Source: Bacillus massiliigorillae (GTDB lineage Bacteria; Bacillota; Bacilli; Bacillales; DSM-1321). From it: a stretch of DNA of 64,000 nt. The notes beneath the pieces are model-generated. The model saw only the letters and a program-made list of their open reading frames with translations, was not told where the DNA came from and made no database searches. The translations under genes and the position numbers were made by a program. The stretch spans positions 89,091 to 153,090 of the forward strand of contig NZ_HG428742.1 in NCBI RefSeq assembly GCF_000380245.2. The letters run 5' to 3'. Shown piece by piece: positions 30,348-40,483 of this stretch (positions are counted from its first letter, which is position 1; every line of letters starts with the position of its first letter).

Positions 30348-31547
30348 CTATTTAAAGCTTGGTTTAATAACACCATCTGAAAGATAATTTAACACAGTTG
30401 CTATAAATACTTTACCGATTGTTAACATAGCACTTTCATCTACATCAAACTTTGGATGATGATGCGGGTAAGTCGCCTTGATAGCTGGATTTCCCCCACC
30501 AACAAAAAAGTACATACCCGGTACTTCTTTTTGATAATAAGAAAAATCCTCACTTCCCATCATCGGCGGTACTCGTTTCACCTGCTCTTCATCAAAAACG
30601 AGCTTAGCCATTGCCTCTACACGATTTGTTTCAGTAGCATCATTGTACATCGAAGGAGCATCTCGTAAGTACTTATACTCAAACGTTGCACCCGCGCTAT
30701 CACAGGTTGATTTCACCATTTGTCCTATTGTTTCTTCAATTAAATCACGTACATCTTCTTCAAATGTACGCACTGTACCCGTAATCTTCACTGAATCTGG
30801 TATCACATTAGGAGCTTGTCCACTATGAATGGAACCAACTGTTACAACAGCAGACTTAAGAGGGTCTATTCTTCTACTAACAATCTGTTGCAAGTTTAGA
30901 ACAACTTGGCAGCCTAACACTAACGGATCAACAGTTAGATGTGGTTGAGAGCCATGCCCACCCTTACCAAATATCTCGATTTCAAATTCATCCGCCGCCG
31001 TCGACATATAGCCTTCTCCTACACCAATTTCTCCAACTGGCATTGTCGACATAACATGAGCTCCATAAATCACATCTACTCCATCTAAGCATCCGTCTTC
31101 AATCATTGGCTTAGCACCACCAGGAGTAAGTTCTTCAGCAAATTGATGAAGAAAGACGATTGTTCCACTAATGTCATCTTTCACTTCACTCAAAACCGTT
31201 GCAACACCGAGAAGGGCAGCTGTATGAAGATCGTGCCCACATGCATGCATCACACCAGGAATACGAGATTTATAGTCCACTTCCTTCTCATCTTGAATCG
31301 GAAGTGCATCAAAGTCTGCTCGTAACGCTACCGTCTTCCCAGGCTTTCCTCCTTTGAGGATACCAAGTACACCTCTTCCACCAACTCCTGTTTTCACCTC
31401 TACCCCTAGACCTTTTAAGTAATCCGCAATCTTTTTTGGTGTGTTTACTTCTTGAAATGAAATTTCGGGATACATATGAAGATCTCGACGAAAATGAACC
31501 ATTTCCGGATAGATTTCATGTAATCTACTAAATATTGTTTCAATCAT
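30348..31547 (-). CDS. M20 family amidohydrolase
   Basis: A 399-residue M20D-type amidohydrolase, clearly related to but distinct from the tandem pair at 6-8.5 kb. Motifs: RADFDALPIQDE (residues about 74-85), HACGHDLHTAALLG (about 99-112), LHQFAEELTPGGAKPM with the base Glu, GAHVMSTMPVG, the lid GKGGHGSQPHLTVDP, and GSEDFSYYQK and HHHPKFDVDE at the C-terminus. All metal and catalytic residues are present. It lies 18 bases behind a sodium-solute symporter, so the pair probably imports and hydrolyses an N-acylated amino acid or similar amide. Substrate unknown. Confidence 0.92.
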   Translation of the reverse strand: MIETIFSRLHEIYPEMVHFRRDLHMYPEISFQEVNTPKKIADYLKGLGVEVKTGVGGRGVLGILKGGKPGKTVALRADFDALPIQDEKEVDYKSRIPGVMHACGHDLHTAALLGVATVLSEVKDDISGTIVFLHQFAEELTPGGAKPMIEDGCLDGVDVIYGAHVMSTMPVGEIGVGEGYMSTAADEFEIEIFGKGGHGSQPHLTVDPLVLGCQVVLNLQQIVSRRIDPLKSAVVTVGSIHSGQAPNVIPDSVKITGTVRTFEEDVRDLIEETIGQMVKSTCDSAGATFEYKYLRDAPSMYNDATETNRVEAMAKLVFDEEQVKRVPPMMGSEDFSYYQKEVPGMYFFVGGGNPAIKATYPHHHPKFDVDESAMLTIGKVFIATVLNYLSDGVIKPSFK

Positions 31548-31565
31548 TGTTAAGACTCCTATCTA

Positions 31566-33041
31566 TTATGCTATATCTACTGAATCAACTTTTGAAACTG
31601 CTAGCTTTCTCGTCATCATACTAACGAGAATCATCACTACAACATTGAAGAATAAAGCTATAATTCCGATATCTAAATCTTTAATTACGCTTGGTAACGA
31701 AGGAAATAAAGTACCAAAAGATGAATTATTAATGGTTGTATACATAACTGCTCCAACACCTGTAATCATACCTGCAGCGGCACCATATTTTGTTACAAAG
31801 TTTCGCTTCATAAAACTGAATAATAATGCAGGCAATAATTGCGCAATAAAACCGTATCCTAACAGCAATAAAGTGACGATTGTATTTCCTCCATTAATCG
31901 TAAAATACACTGCAATAATCGCAATTACTGGAACCAATAATTTAGCCAATAGAGCTACTTGTTTATTAGAAGCGCTCGGTTGAACCTCTTTATAAACATT
32001 TAAGGAAAGAGATGTAGCGGTTGACATAATAAGCATCGAACCTGGAACTAACGCCGTTAATAATCCCGCTGCACCTATCAAACCAACAAACCACGGATCA
32101 AACGTTTGAATTGATAATTGAAGTAACGCAAGATCAATCTCTCCACCCTTCAACCCCGGTACTTGTTCGATTGCGGTAAATCCAACGAAAAAGACAAATA
32201 ATAACATTAACGAATAAATAGGTTGCATAATTGTATTTTTTCTAATGGCTTTGCCACTCTTTGACGAATAAATCGCTCCAAAAAGATGAGGCCATACAAG
32301 TCCTCCAACCGCACTTAATAACGAAGCTGATATAAACCAAGAAATACTTAACCCTTCTTTAGGCAACGTAAAAAAGCCAGGTTTTACGTTTTCCACAGCC
32401 TCAAACATTGGCTGAATGCCTCCATAATAATGAAAAGGTAAGTAAAGACCTAAAAACAATACAATAAAGAAAATCATGAAATCTTTTAATACTGCTGTCC
32501 ATGCCGAACCATGTATACCTGAAATCATCACATAAACCGTTAAAATACTTGCACCTATAATAATGGCCGTTGTAGAAGAAATTGTTCCGTACGATGCAAC
32601 AGAAACAATCATCCCTAACCCTTTTAATTGGAGCACTAAATATGGAACCATCGAAATAACGCCAATAATCGTTACCAAAACACCTAAGAAACGACTATCA
32701 TACTTACTTTTGAAAAAATCAGATTGAGAGACTAATTTATGTTGCTTTGCATATTTCCATATAGCAGGAGCTAACCAATACATCACAATGATGGATAGCG
32801 GTAAATAAATAATCATATAAGCCGCTGGAATTCCTTTATCATAAGCCCAGCCGCTACCTCCTAGAAATGTAAACGTTGTGTTCATTTCACCTGCAAGTAG
32901 AATAAAAATGAAGAATGATCCAAGCCCACGACCACCTACTGCCCATTCATCCAAATCCATACTACGGCCTTTTTTTGCCTTAACACCTAAATAAAGCGAA
33001 ATACATATAAAAACTATGATTACGATAAGAGCTGCGTTCAT
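31566..33041 (-). CDS. Sodium:solute symporter (SSS/SLC5 family)
   Basis: A 491-residue transporter with about 13 membrane segments, the SSS fold of PutP and PanF. The opening hydrophobic helix is followed by KAKKGRSMDLDEWAVGGRGLG, the typical SSS segment with DEWAVGGR. Sodium-site surroundings in LAGEMNTTFTFLGGSGWAYDKG are as in PutP-like proteins. It overlaps the DUF3311 gene by 4 bases (ATGA), so it is translated with it, and is followed by the M20 enzyme. The DUF3311/SSS pairing is a known arrangement (B. subtilis yhjC-yhjB). The substrate is likely an organic acid or acylated amino acid. Confidence 0.92.
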   Translation of the reverse strand: MNAALIVIIVFICISLYLGVKAKKGRSMDLDEWAVGGRGLGSFFIFILLAGEMNTTFTFLGGSGWAYDKGIPAAYMIIYLPLSIIVMYWLAPAIWKYAKQHKLVSQSDFFKSKYDSRFLGVLVTIIGVISMVPYLVLQLKGLGMIVSVASYGTISSTTAIIIGASILTVYVMISGIHGSAWTAVLKDFMIFFIVLFLGLYLPFHYYGGIQPMFEAVENVKPGFFTLPKEGLSISWFISASLLSAVGGLVWPHLFGAIYSSKSGKAIRKNTIMQPIYSLMLLFVFFVGFTAIEQVPGLKGGEIDLALLQLSIQTFDPWFVGLIGAAGLLTALVPGSMLIMSTATSLSLNVYKEVQPSASNKQVALLAKLLVPVIAIIAVYFTINGGNTIVTLLLLGYGFIAQLLPALLFSFMKRNFVTKYGAAAGMITGVGAVMYTTINNSSFGTLFPSLPSVIKDLDIGIIALFFNVVVMILVSMMTRKLAVSKVDSVDIA

Positions 33042-33238
33042 TCTTCATCACCTTCTTGATTTGCAGGATCAAGTTTATAAACAACGTATAAAATCCCACT
33101 AATTAATACCGTCCATATAACCACCCAAAACAAAAGAAATGGCATACCTAATACATATATCTGTACCTTGTTAACAAGTGGTAACAAGCCTAATGCCAAG
33201 ACAAAAGGAATGATTGATAAAATGTGTATCAACTTCAT
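33038..33238 (-). CDS. DUF3311 small membrane subunit of the symporter
   Basis: A 66-residue protein with two hydrophobic helices (IHILSIIPFVLALGLLPLV and MPFLLFWVVIWTVLISGILY) and an acidic tail. This is the DUF3311 form that accompanies a subset of SSS symporters, where it is assumed to be an accessory or stabilising subunit. I start at MKLIHI, using the GGGGGTT run as ribosome-binding site; an ATG five codons upstream overlaps it. Its stop overlaps the symporter start by 4 bases. Confidence 0.85.
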   Translation of the reverse strand: MKLIHILSIIPFVLALGLLPLVNKVQIYVLGMPFLLFWVVIWTVLISGILYVVYKLDPANQEGDEE

Positions 33239-33378
33239 CCATTTAACCCCCATAACTATAATAAATGCATATATATTAACAAAACTGATTATTTATAATA
33301 ATAGCAAAACAATTCCCACTCAGTGATTGAAGTTTTAAATGGTTACCATTCAATATGTTAATATATGAATTTGGCAGC

Positions 33379-33426
33379 AAAAAAAAGAACATAAGCCGCT
33401 TTCTATAAGCATTGCTCATGTTCCTT
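33379..33426 (-). terminator. Terminator of the his operon
   Basis: GGAACATGAGC and GCTTATGTTC-type arms pair with small mismatches and a T8 tract follows on the minus strand, 9 bases past the hisI stop codon. Confidence 0.85.
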
Positions 33427-33434
33427 TTAATCTT

Positions 33435-34076
33435 CTATTCTTCTTTATTCTTATCTGCGTGTCTTTGCTTCAATGCAGCAATTACATCAGAGAATGGTAG
33501 GTTTTGTTCTTTCAACAATACTAACAAGTGAAAAATCAAATCCGCACTTTCCCATTGCAGTTCATCATGGTCGCGATTCTTAGCAGCAATAATAACTTCT
33601 GCAGATTCTTCTCCGACCTTCTTCAAAATTTTATCTACGCCTTTTTCGAATAAATATGTAGTATATGAGCCTTCAGGGCGTTCTTTCTCTCTTTGATTGA
33701 TCAGTTCTTCTAATTGATATAAGAAAGCGACATCTTCCTTCTTATTAGCCACTTCTGCTTCATATAAAACTTCCGTAAAGCATGATGTAGTACCTGTATG
33801 ACATGCAGGTCCGTTTGGTTTTACAAGGACAACAAGTGCATCTTTGTCACAATCATATGTGATAGATGTAATACGTTGTGTATTTCCACTAGTTTCTCCT
33901 TTATGCCAAAGCTCACTTCGAGAACGGCTGTAAAACCATGTCTCTCCTGTTTCAATTGATTTTTGTAACGATTCCTCATTCATATATGCTAATGTTAATA
34001 CTTCTTTTGTTTCAGCATCTTGTACGATTGCTGGAATTAAACCATTGCTATCAAATTTTAATTGTGTGCCATTCAT
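33435..34076 (-). CDS. hisI: Bifunctional phosphoribosyl-AMP cyclohydrolase / phosphoribosyl-ATP pyrophosphohydrolase
   Basis: A 213-residue fusion of HisI and HisE, catalysing steps two and three of histidine synthesis. The HisI half (about 1-110) has the magnesium site [11 protein letters not shown] and the zinc Cys residues in CHTGTTSCF. The HisE half (about 115-210) has [20 protein letters not shown], then VIIAAKNRD, the MazG-like all-alpha fold. Its ATG overlaps the hisF stop by 4 bases. It is the last gene of the his operon, directly before the terminator. Confidence 0.97.
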   Translation of the reverse strand: MNGTQLKFDSNGLIPAIVQDAETKEVLTLAYMNEESLQKSIETGETWFYSRSRSELWHKGETSGNTQRITSITYDCDKDALVVLVKPNGPACHTGTTSCFTEVLYEAEVANKKEDVAFLYQLEELINQREKERPEGSYTTYLFEKGVDKILKKVGEESAEVIIAAKNRDHDELQWESADLIFHLLVLLKEQNLPFSDVIAALKQRHADKNKEE

Positions 34077-34831
34077 CGAACATTCACTCCTTCTTGTTGT
34101 AAATACGCTTTGACTTCCTTGACGGATGTTTCTTTATAATGAAAAATCGATGCTGCTAATGCCGCATCCGCTTTTCCTTCATTAAATGCTTCTTTAAAAT
34201 GCTCAGCATTACCAGCACCACCCGAAGCAATAACTGGAACACTTACGGCACTGCTTACAGCACTCGTTAAAGCTAAATCAAATCCTGCTTTTTCACCGTC
34301 ACAGTTCATACTAGTCAATAAAATTTCACCTGCACCACGTTCAACGACTTCTTTTGCCCATTCAATAACGTCTCGTTCCGTTTCACGTCTACCACCATGT
34401 GTATATACTTTCCATGAGCCTGTACTTTCATCATACTTCGCATCAATAGCAACTACGATACACTGTGCGCCGAAATATTGACTACCTTCATTAATTAAGC
34501 TTGGATTTTCTACAGCTGCTGTATTTAAAGACACCTTATCCGCACCTGCTCTTAAAATGCGCTTCATATCTTCCAAACTATTAATTCCTCCACCAACTGT
34601 GAAAGGAATAGCTAGCTGTGAAGCCACATCTTGTACGACTTGAACCATTGTTTTTCGTCCTTCGTGTGAAGCAGAAATATCGAGAAAAACAAGTTCATCC
34701 GCACCTTCTTGATCATAAAACTTCGCTAATTCTACTGGATCTCCAGCATCGCGAAGACTAACGAATTGGATTCCTTTTACTACACGACCTTCTTTTACAT
34801 CCAAACAAGGAATAATACGTTTTGTAATCAC
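34073..34831 (-). CDS. hisF: Imidazole glycerol phosphate synthase, cyclase subunit
   Basis: A 252-residue TIM barrel that uses ammonia from HisH to form imidazole glycerol phosphate and AICAR. The N-terminal catalytic Asp is in [15 protein letters not shown] (Asp11), and the second catalytic Asp in [14 protein letters not shown] (about Asp130). Phosphate loops are [11 protein letters not shown] and IASGGAGN. It overlaps hisI by 4 bases and follows hisA by 23 bases. Confidence 0.98.
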   Translation of the reverse strand: MITKRIIPCLDVKEGRVVKGIQFVSLRDAGDPVELAKFYDQEGADELVFLDISASHEGRKTMVQVVQDVASQLAIPFTVGGGINSLEDMKRILRAGADKVSLNTAAVENPSLINEGSQYFGAQCIVVAIDAKYDESTGSWKVYTHGGRRETERDVIEWAKEVVERGAGEILLTSMNCDGEKAGFDLALTSAVSSAVSVPVIASGGAGNAEHFKEAFNEGKADAALAASIFHYKETSVKEVKAYLQQEGVNVR

Positions 34832-34854
34832 TAGTGCTCCTCCTTTTCTCTTCG

Positions 34855-35589
34855 TTATGCTTTCACACAGGCAAGTGCTTCTGCAACCGTAAAACGATTA
34901 CTATAAATGGCTTTACCAACAATAGAACCTGATACGCCCGAAGCATATAATTTAGATAAATCCGTAATATCCTCTAAACTACTAATGCCTCCTGATGCGA
35001 TAACACTCTTTCCTGTTTCCTTCGCTAATAATTCAGTTGCTTCAACATTTGGACCAGATAACGTACCATCCGTTGCAATATCAGTAAAGATAAATACTTC
35101 TGCACCAGCTTCTGCAAGCGTCTTACCTAGTTCAATTGCCGTTACTTTCGATGTTTCTAACCAACCGTGTGTGGCAACCATACCGTCTTTCGCATCAAGA
35201 CCAATCGCAATTGCTGAACCATACTTTTTCAACATCTCTTTTGTGAATTCAACATTTGATACAGCTACACTACCAAGAATAACTCTTTTTACACCATTTT
35301 CTAAATAATAAGCAATATCTTCTTCCGTACGAATACCTCCGCCGATTTGCACATTTACTTGCAACTCTTTGGCGATTTTAACAACATGCTCGTGATTTAC
35401 GCCTCGCCCTTCTTTTGCTCCGTCCAAGTCGACCATATGAATCCATTCTGCTCCTTGGTCTACAAAGCTTTTCGCCATTTCAAATGGACTATCACCGTAC
35501 ACTGTTTCTTGATTATAATCCCCTTTAAACAAACGGACACATTTGCCACCGCGCATATCTATTGCTGGATATATTGTAAATGTACTCAT
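34855..35589 (-). CDS. hisA: ProFAR isomerase
   Basis: A 244-residue TIM barrel for the fourth step of the pathway. [19 protein letters not shown] carries the base Asp (about residue 10), the acid Asp is in [16 protein letters not shown], and the two phosphate sites are [12 protein letters not shown] and [11 protein letters not shown]. It shows the typical half-barrel repeat shared with HisF. Its start overlaps the hisH stop by 4 bases. Confidence 0.98.
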   Translation of the reverse strand: MSTFTIYPAIDMRGGKCVRLFKGDYNQETVYGDSPFEMAKSFVDQGAEWIHMVDLDGAKEGRGVNHEHVVKIAKELQVNVQIGGGIRTEEDIAYYLENGVKRVILGSVAVSNVEFTKEMLKKYGSAIAIGLDAKDGMVATHGWLETSKVTAIELGKTLAEAGAEVFIFTDIATDGTLSGPNVEATELLAKETGKSVIASGGISSLEDITDLSKLYASGVSGSIVGKAIYSNRFTVAEALACVKA

Positions 35590-36221
35590 GCTTTCACCTT
35601 CGCCTCCACAAGTTGCAAATAATTTTTCAATAAATGCATGCCTAACTCGCTGCTTTTCTCTGGATGAAATTGCATGCCAATTACATTAGCTTTACCAACA
35701 ATGGCAGGAACTGTTTCATAATAATCTGTCGTTGCAATGTTCACGTCTGCATCTTCACTTTGCAAGAAATAAGAATGAACAAAGTACACATAATCTTCAT
35801 CACAATCTTTTAAAATGGCATCTTCACGGTTAAACTTCAGTTTATTCCAACCCATATGTGGTACTTTATAAGCTTCACCGTCTTCTGACGTTCCATTGAA
35901 ACGAACAATTTTCCCAGGTAATAATGATAGACCTTTGCTATAGCCGTTCTCGTCGCTTTCTTCAAACAATAGCTGCATGCCTAAACAAATGCCTAATAAA
36001 TAGCCTCCATTATTGGCATACGATACAAGAAATTGATCTAATCCTTTGTTTTTCAAAAGCGACATCGCATCATTAAATGACCCAACACCCGGTAGGATAA
36101 TGCCGTCTGATTTTTCTAGCTCCGATACTTGATCCGAAATGAAATATTTCACTCCTAATCGTTCAAGTGCTTTACTAACACTAAACAGATTTCCCATTCC
36201 ATAATCAACAATACCAATCAT
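35586..36221 (-). CDS. hisH: Imidazole glycerol phosphate synthase, glutaminase subunit
   Basis: A 211-residue class I glutamine amidotransferase partner of HisF. The nucleophile Cys is in [18 protein letters not shown] (about residue 83), and the His-Glu pair is in [31 protein letters not shown] opens the protein and [11 protein letters not shown] provides the oxyanion region. It follows hisB without a gap and overlaps hisA. Confidence 0.98.
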   Translation of the reverse strand: MIGIVDYGMGNLFSVSKALERLGVKYFISDQVSELEKSDGIILPGVGSFNDAMSLLKNKGLDQFLVSYANNGGYLLGICLGMQLLFEESDENGYSKGLSLLPGKIVRFNGTSEDGEAYKVPHMGWNKLKFNREDAILKDCDEDYVYFVHSYFLQSEDADVNIATTDYYETVPAIVGKANVIGMQFHPEKSSELGMHLLKNYLQLVEAKVKA

Positions 36222-36809
36222 CTATAACATTCCTTTCGATGAAGGAATACCCTTAACACGGCTATCAATCGTTGTTGCTTCATCTAGTGCACGGGCCATT
36301 GCTTTGAAAATCGCTTCTATAATATGGTGCGTATTGTGACCATAGTGAACAATGACGTGTAAATTCATTCTCGCTTCTAACGCTAGCTTCCAAAAAAATT
36401 CATGCACTAACTCCGTATCAAATGTACCTACCTTCTGGGCAGGTAACTCAGCTCGAAATTCTAAATGTGGACGATTGCTTAAATCAATTACTACTTGAGC
36501 AAGTGTTTCATCCATTGGAACAAAGGCATTGCCATAACGCTTAATGCCCCTCTTATCACCTAGAGCTTGAACAATGGCTTGGCCAAGACAAATACCGATA
36601 TCTTCTGTTGTATGATGATCATCTACATCCGTATCACCTTTTGCATTTACTTCTAAGTTAAAATGACCATGCTTCGCAAATAAATCAAGCATATGATTCA
36701 TAAACGGAACTCCTGTATCAAGGCTAGATTTACCTTCTCCATCAATTTCATATGCCAATTTGATATCCGTTTCCCCTGTTTTACGCTCAACTGTTCCTTT
36801 ACGCACCAT
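36222..36809 (-). CDS. hisB: Imidazoleglycerol-phosphate dehydratase
   Basis: A 195-residue monofunctional IGP dehydratase (no phosphatase domain, as in other Gram-positives). The manganese-binding His clusters are [26 protein letters not shown] (about residues 64-79), and [16 protein letters not shown] near the end. The sequence is unremarkable and of normal length. It sits between hisD and hisH with 21 and 0 bases of spacing. Confidence 0.98.
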   Translation of the reverse strand: MVRKGTVERKTGETDIKLAYEIDGEGKSSLDTGVPFMNHMLDLFAKHGHFNLEVNAKGDTDVDDHHTTEDIGICLGQAIVQALGDKRGIKRYGNAFVPMDETLAQVVIDLSNRPHLEFRAELPAQKVGTFDTELVHEFFWKLALEARMNLHVIVHYGHNTHHIIEAIFKAMARALDEATTIDSRVKGIPSSKGML

Positions 36810-36830
36810 TGAATATACCCTCCCTAATTC

Positions 36831-38117
36831 TCATTTCTTTCTTATATCAATCGCACGAGCATGCGCTTCTAAACCTTCTAACCTTGCAAAAGCAGCTATT
36901 TTCTCAGCATTTCGTTCAAAGTCAGCTTGACTATACATAATGATGCTTGATTTCTTTTGGAAATCCTCAACATTCAAAGGGCTTGAAAAACGAGCTGTTC
37001 CATTCGTTGGCAACACATGATTAGGACCCGCAAAATAATCGCCAACAGGCTCGGAGCTATATCGTCCTAAGAAAATCGCTCCTGCATGACGAATCTTCCC
37101 TAATAATGACATCGGGTCTTTTGTTAACACCTCAAGATGTTCCGGAGCAATTTCATTTATAGCTTCAATTGCTTCTTCCAATGTTTCCGTTACAACAATT
37201 TTTCCGTAGTCTTCGATCGACTGACGAGCAATTTCTTGACGTGGTAATGTTGCTAGTTGCGCTTCTATTTGCATTGCTGTTTCCTCTGCTAGCTTCATAG
37301 AGTTTGTCACTAGAACACTACTTGCACGAGTATCATGCTCTGCTTGTGACAGCATATCAGCAGCTACTTCAGCTGCATTTGCTGTTTCATCTGCAAGAAC
37401 AGCAATTTCACTTGGACCAGCAATCATATCAATATCTACATCTCCAAATACTTCACGCTTAGCAAGGGCAACATAGATATTTCCTGGACCTGTAATTTTA
37501 TCAACGCTCTCAATACTTTCTGTACCATATGCAAGAGCAGCAATTGCCTGTGCTCCACCCACTTTGTATATTTCCGTTACTCCAGCAATCGAAGCAGCTG
37601 CTAATACGAAAGCTGGTAGCTTACCATCTTTACCTGGAGGAGAAACCATTACAATTCGCTTTACCCCTGCTACTTTGGCAGGTAGCACATTCATAAATAC
37701 CGAAGAAGGATAAGCCGCTGTCCCACCTGGTACATAGAGTCCTACTGAATCCAACGGTGTAATTTTTTGTCCAAGCATCGTTCCTGACTCTTCTGTAGAA
37801 ATCCATGTGTTACGACGTTGTTTCTCATGAAAGCTTGCAATATTCTCTGCTGCTTCTTTCATGATATCTAGCATCTTTTCATCTACTTCTGCTACCGCCG
37901 CTGTAATTTCTGCTTCTGTCACTCGAAATTGCTCTATGTCCACTTGATCAAACGTTTTCGTATAATGACGTAGTGCTGTATCTCCTTGTTCACGAACTGC
38001 TGCAATGATGGATTGAACCGCTTCTCGTTGTGCAGCCGTTCCAGAGTCTACAGACCTTTTTAATGAAAGGTTTCCTGTTCTTTTTTCGATTCTCACAGTC
38101 ATTCCTCTTTTCTTCAT
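36831..38117 (-). CDS. hisD: Histidinol dehydrogenase
   Basis: A 428-residue enzyme for the last two oxidations to histidine. Diagnostic segments are [16 protein letters not shown], the NAD site region [56 protein letters not shown] with the zinc ligands, and EHLEV. The C-terminal [14 protein letters not shown] is intact. The first ATG overlaps the hisG stop by one base; a second ATG five codons in has a box too close to use, so I keep the first. Confidence 0.97.
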   Translation of the reverse strand: MKKRGMTVRIEKRTGNLSLKRSVDSGTAAQREAVQSIIAAVREQGDTALRHYTKTFDQVDIEQFRVTEAEITAAVAEVDEKMLDIMKEAAENIASFHEKQRRNTWISTEESGTMLGQKITPLDSVGLYVPGGTAAYPSSVFMNVLPAKVAGVKRIVMVSPPGKDGKLPAFVLAAASIAGVTEIYKVGGAQAIAALAYGTESIESVDKITGPGNIYVALAKREVFGDVDIDMIAGPSEIAVLADETANAAEVAADMLSQAEHDTRASSVLVTNSMKLAEETAMQIEAQLATLPRQEIARQSIEDYGKIVVTETLEEAIEAINEIAPEHLEVLTKDPMSLLGKIRHAGAIFLGRYSSEPVGDYFAGPNHVLPTNGTARFSSPLNVEDFQKKSSIIMYSQADFERNAEKIAAFARLEGLEAHARAIDIRKK

Positions 38118-38758
38118 TAAATTGTTGCTTCTTGTTGAATTACTTCTGATAAACGATCCACTAATTCCGTAATACGTTTTTCTTTAATGCGATAAGATAC
38201 TGGATTAGCTATTAAACGAGACGTTACATCCGCGATTTTCTCGTATTCTACTAAACCATTTTCTCTCAGTGTTTGACCTGTAGATATAATATCCACAATA
38301 CGTTCTGCTAAACCAATTAATGGTGCAAGCTCAATCGAACCATTTAATTTAATAATTTCCACTTGCTCGCCTTGTTCACGAAAGAAACTTGACGCAACAT
38401 TCGGATATTTACTCGCAACTTTCGGCGCAACATCACTTAACTTCGTATTCGGCAAGCCCGCAACAGCCAAATAGCAACTACTAATCTTCAAATCTAATAG
38501 CTCATATACGTCTCTTTCTTCTTCGAGCATAACATCCTTACCTGCGATGCCAATATCCGCAACACCTTGCTCTACATAAGTTGCCACATCCATTGGTTTT
38601 GCTAATATAAAACGAATATTCTCTTCTTCTACTTCTAAAATTAATTTGCGGTTATCGTCGAACTCAGGAGGAAGTTGGAATTTCGCTGCACGTAATAAGT
38701 CCACTGCCTCTTCAAAAATCCGTCCCTTTGGCATGGCAATAGTTAATGAATCCTTCAT
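38117..38758 (-). CDS. hisG: ATP phosphoribosyltransferase catalytic subunit (short form)
   Basis: A 213-residue short-form HisG. It begins [21 protein letters not shown] and contains [11 protein letters not shown], and the PRPP-binding segment [18 protein letters not shown] (about residues 148-165). It lacks the C-terminal allosteric domain of long-form HisG, so activity and histidine feedback need HisZ, which is encoded immediately before it. Stop and start codons overlap by one base at both ends. Confidence 0.97.
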   Translation of the reverse strand: MKDSLTIAMPKGRIFEEAVDLLRAAKFQLPPEFDDNRKLILEVEEENIRFILAKPMDVATYVEQGVADIGIAGKDVMLEEERDVYELLDLKISSCYLAVAGLPNTKLSDVAPKVASKYPNVASSFFREQGEQVEIIKLNGSIELAPLIGLAERIVDIISTGQTLRENGLVEYEKIADVTSRLIANPVSYRIKEKRITELVDRLSEVIQQEATI

Positions 38759-39936
38759 TACAATTCCTCCTTTCGACTACCAATCATATACTGCACAGAT
38801 TGAAAATTTTTCGTAAATGCATCTAAATCCGTTACCCCCGTTACTTCTTGCAATACGACAGCTTCTCCATTAGCACGTAATTCTTTTGCTAAATTAATTG
38901 CTTCCATTCTGCGTTCATTACTATATAAAACGCATGTCATATCATGGTCTTCTTCAATATCTCCAAGCGCTTCTAACAAACGATCCATAATAATAGCAAA
39001 TCCAGTGGCAGGAGCATGATAACCGAATTTATCTAATAAATTATCATAGCGGCCCCCATTACCAATTGGTAAACCAACATGATTCGCATACACTTCAAAA
39101 AGAATACCCGTATAATAATTCATATGACTGACTGCTGTTAAATCAAAACTTACGTAAGAATGAACGTTGAATTCTTGCAATTGCTTCCAAAGAACCTCTA
39201 ACTGCTCAATCGCATGAATACTCTTTTCATCTTCTAAAATATCCTTGCCAGGTTGGAAAATTTCATCTGTTCCTCTTAATGAAAGCAATCCTAGCAGGCG
39301 TTGCTTATCAATAGAAGATAAAGGTAATGACTTAACATGCTCACGATAACCAACGTAGTTTTTCTCAAATAAATATTTTCGACATTGCTCTGCTCGTTCT
39401 TCGTTGCCAAGAATATGTAAGAAGAGTTGCTGTACAAAACCAATATGACCAATTGATACTTTAAAATCTGTTAATCCAGCAGCCTGCAAAGTAGAAATGA
39501 GTAAAGCAATCGATTCTGCATCTCCGCTTACCGTTGAATTACCGATACACTCTACACCGATTTGTTCAAATTCTGCAGGGCGACCACCTTCTCTTTGTTG
39601 AGCACGATACACATTAGCTGAATATGAAAGACGAAGTGGAATTCGACTTTGCAATAATTTCGAAGCAGCTACACGTGCAATTGGAGATGTCATATCCGGA
39701 CGTAATACGAGTGTATGACCTTGTTGATCTAATAACTTAAATAATTGCTGATCCAGAATAGCCGATGCTGCACCCACTGTTTCATAATACTCAAGGGCAG
39801 GTGTTTCTAACATTTGATAGCCCCAGCTATTAATCTCTTGTAACATCTTATTACGAACCTTATTTCTCGCTCCATATAATAGAGGCAATGTATCTCTCAT
39901 ACCTAATGGTTTTTCAAACATAAAAAGCTTCGTCAT
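38758..39936 (-). CDS. hisZ: ATP phosphoribosyltransferase regulatory subunit
   Basis: A 392-residue HisRS paralogue with a class II synthetase core and no anticodon-binding domain. Core motifs: [10 protein letters not shown] at the start, [14 protein letters not shown] (motif-2 region), [18 protein letters not shown], and [12 protein letters not shown] with [15 protein letters not shown] (motif 3). It confers activity and feedback control on HisG. I start at the ATG of MTKLFMFE, 8 bases behind AGAAGG. As the first gene of the operon it follows a leader with a strong stem (40000-40063). Confidence 0.96.
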   Translation of the reverse strand: MTKLFMFEKPLGMRDTLPLLYGARNKVRNKMLQEINSWGYQMLETPALEYYETVGAASAILDQQLFKLLDQQGHTLVLRPDMTSPIARVAASKLLQSRIPLRLSYSANVYRAQQREGGRPAEFEQIGVECIGNSTVSGDAESIALLISTLQAAGLTDFKVSIGHIGFVQQLFLHILGNEERAEQCRKYLFEKNYVGYREHVKSLPLSSIDKQRLLGLLSLRGTDEIFQPGKDILEDEKSIHAIEQLEVLWKQLQEFNVHSYVSFDLTAVSHMNYYTGILFEVYANHVGLPIGNGGRYDNLLDKFGYHAPATGFAIIMDRLLEALGDIEEDHDMTCVLYSNERRMEAINLAKELRANGEAVVLQEVTGVTDLDAFTKNFQSVQYMIGSRKEEL

Positions 39937-39999
39937 TCCCGTCACCTTCTTTTCGAATATTCCGATAAAATAATCGTAACCTATTTACCTTATATTTTC

Positions 40000-40063
40000 A
40001 TCTAATAAGAGAAAACTTAGAGCAGTACATTTTTACAATAACTTTTTATTGCCCTTATTAGAT
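40000..40063 (-). other. Leader stem-loop of the his operon
   Basis: Perfect 10-bp arms ATCTAATAAG and CTTATTAGAT enclose 44 bases that contain a second perfect hairpin (CAATAA, CTTT, TTATTG). It lies in the predicted 5' leader, between the promoter and hisZ. There is no T-box core (GGTGG-ACC) and no clear terminator, so attenuation is not evident. Confidence 0.5.
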
Positions 40064-40076
40064 AAAACAGACTCCA

Positions 40077-40106
40077 TTTATAGTTACTTGATTAGTATAT
40101 GCTCAA
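40077..40106 (-). promoter_or_regulatory. Predicted his operon promoter within an inverted repeat
   Basis: TTGAGC at 40101-40106 and TATAAA at 40077-40082 with an 18-base spacer. The perfect 10-bp inverted repeat ATTAGTATAT/ATATACTAAT (40091-40132) straddles the -35, so a repressor site is possible. Confidence 0.5.
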
Positions 40107-40180
40107 ACACTTTAGTTCGCTAATATACTAATAAAATAAAGTTATTTGTAGTTTACATTCCAAACATAAGGAAGTCAAGA

Positions 40181-40238
40181 CATACAAATCATTCCAATAA
40201 GAAAAACCGGCACTGGTCTTTTTTGAATGATGTTTATG
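40181..40238 (+). repeat. Imperfect long hairpin with short dispersed motif
   Basis: Outer arms CATACAAATCATTC and GAATGATGTTTATG enclose AAGAAAAACC/GGTCTTTTTT. The core AATAAGAAAAACCGGCACTG recurs with small changes after clpP (22479-22498). It may be a terminator for weak plus-strand transcription or part of a small dispersed repeat. Confidence 0.4.
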
Positions 40239-40267
40239 TACATTGATTTACTCCCACTCAAGAAAGA

Positions 40268-40351
40268 GCTATGCGGCAAAAATAAGACGAGCTGTTCTCG
40301 AAAACCTGCTCTTGGTTTTTTAAAACAGGTTGGCTTATTTCCGAGCATAGC
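40268..40351 (+). other. Candidate structured RNA upstream of the sortase substrate gene
   Basis: Nested pairing: GCTATGCGG/CCG-A-GCATAGC (40268-40276 with 40341-40351), AATAAG/CTTATT (40281-40286 with 40334-40339), then two branches: hairpin CGAG-CTGTT-CTCG (40288-40300) and AACCTG/CAGGTT (40303-40308 with 40326-40331). An alternative, AAAACC with GGTTTTTT (40301-40321), would break the second branch and looks like a small terminator. The class is not recognised. Confidence 0.45.
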
Positions 40352-40410
40352 AGGTGTAAAGTTAGACGTTGTTAAAAATAGATATGGTCTTATTTACCAA
40401 TATTTCTCTC

Positions 40411-40439
40411 TATTGTAAATTGTCGAAAAATAGTATAAT
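40411..40439 (+). promoter_or_regulatory. Promoter of the LPNTA surface-protein gene with Spo0A box
   Basis: TATTGT at 40411-40416 and a consensus TATAAT at 40434-40439 with a 17-base spacer. Between them lies TTGTCGAAAAAT, containing the exact Spo0A box TGTCGAA (40421-40427). A site between -35 and -10 would suit repression. This links the sortase module to the start of sporulation. Confidence 0.6.
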
Positions 40440-40483
40440 TTTGTGGAATTATTTTATTTTTTTAACAATTAGGGGGATTTTAC

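Noticed and set aside
40227..40418. A 63-codon plus-strand frame upstream of the LPNTA protein
   Set aside because: No ribosome-binding site before its ATG, and the sequence is better explained by the nested pairing at 40268-40351.
39937..40483. T-box riboswitch for the his operon
   Set aside because: The conserved GGTGG-ACC core and antiterminator are absent.
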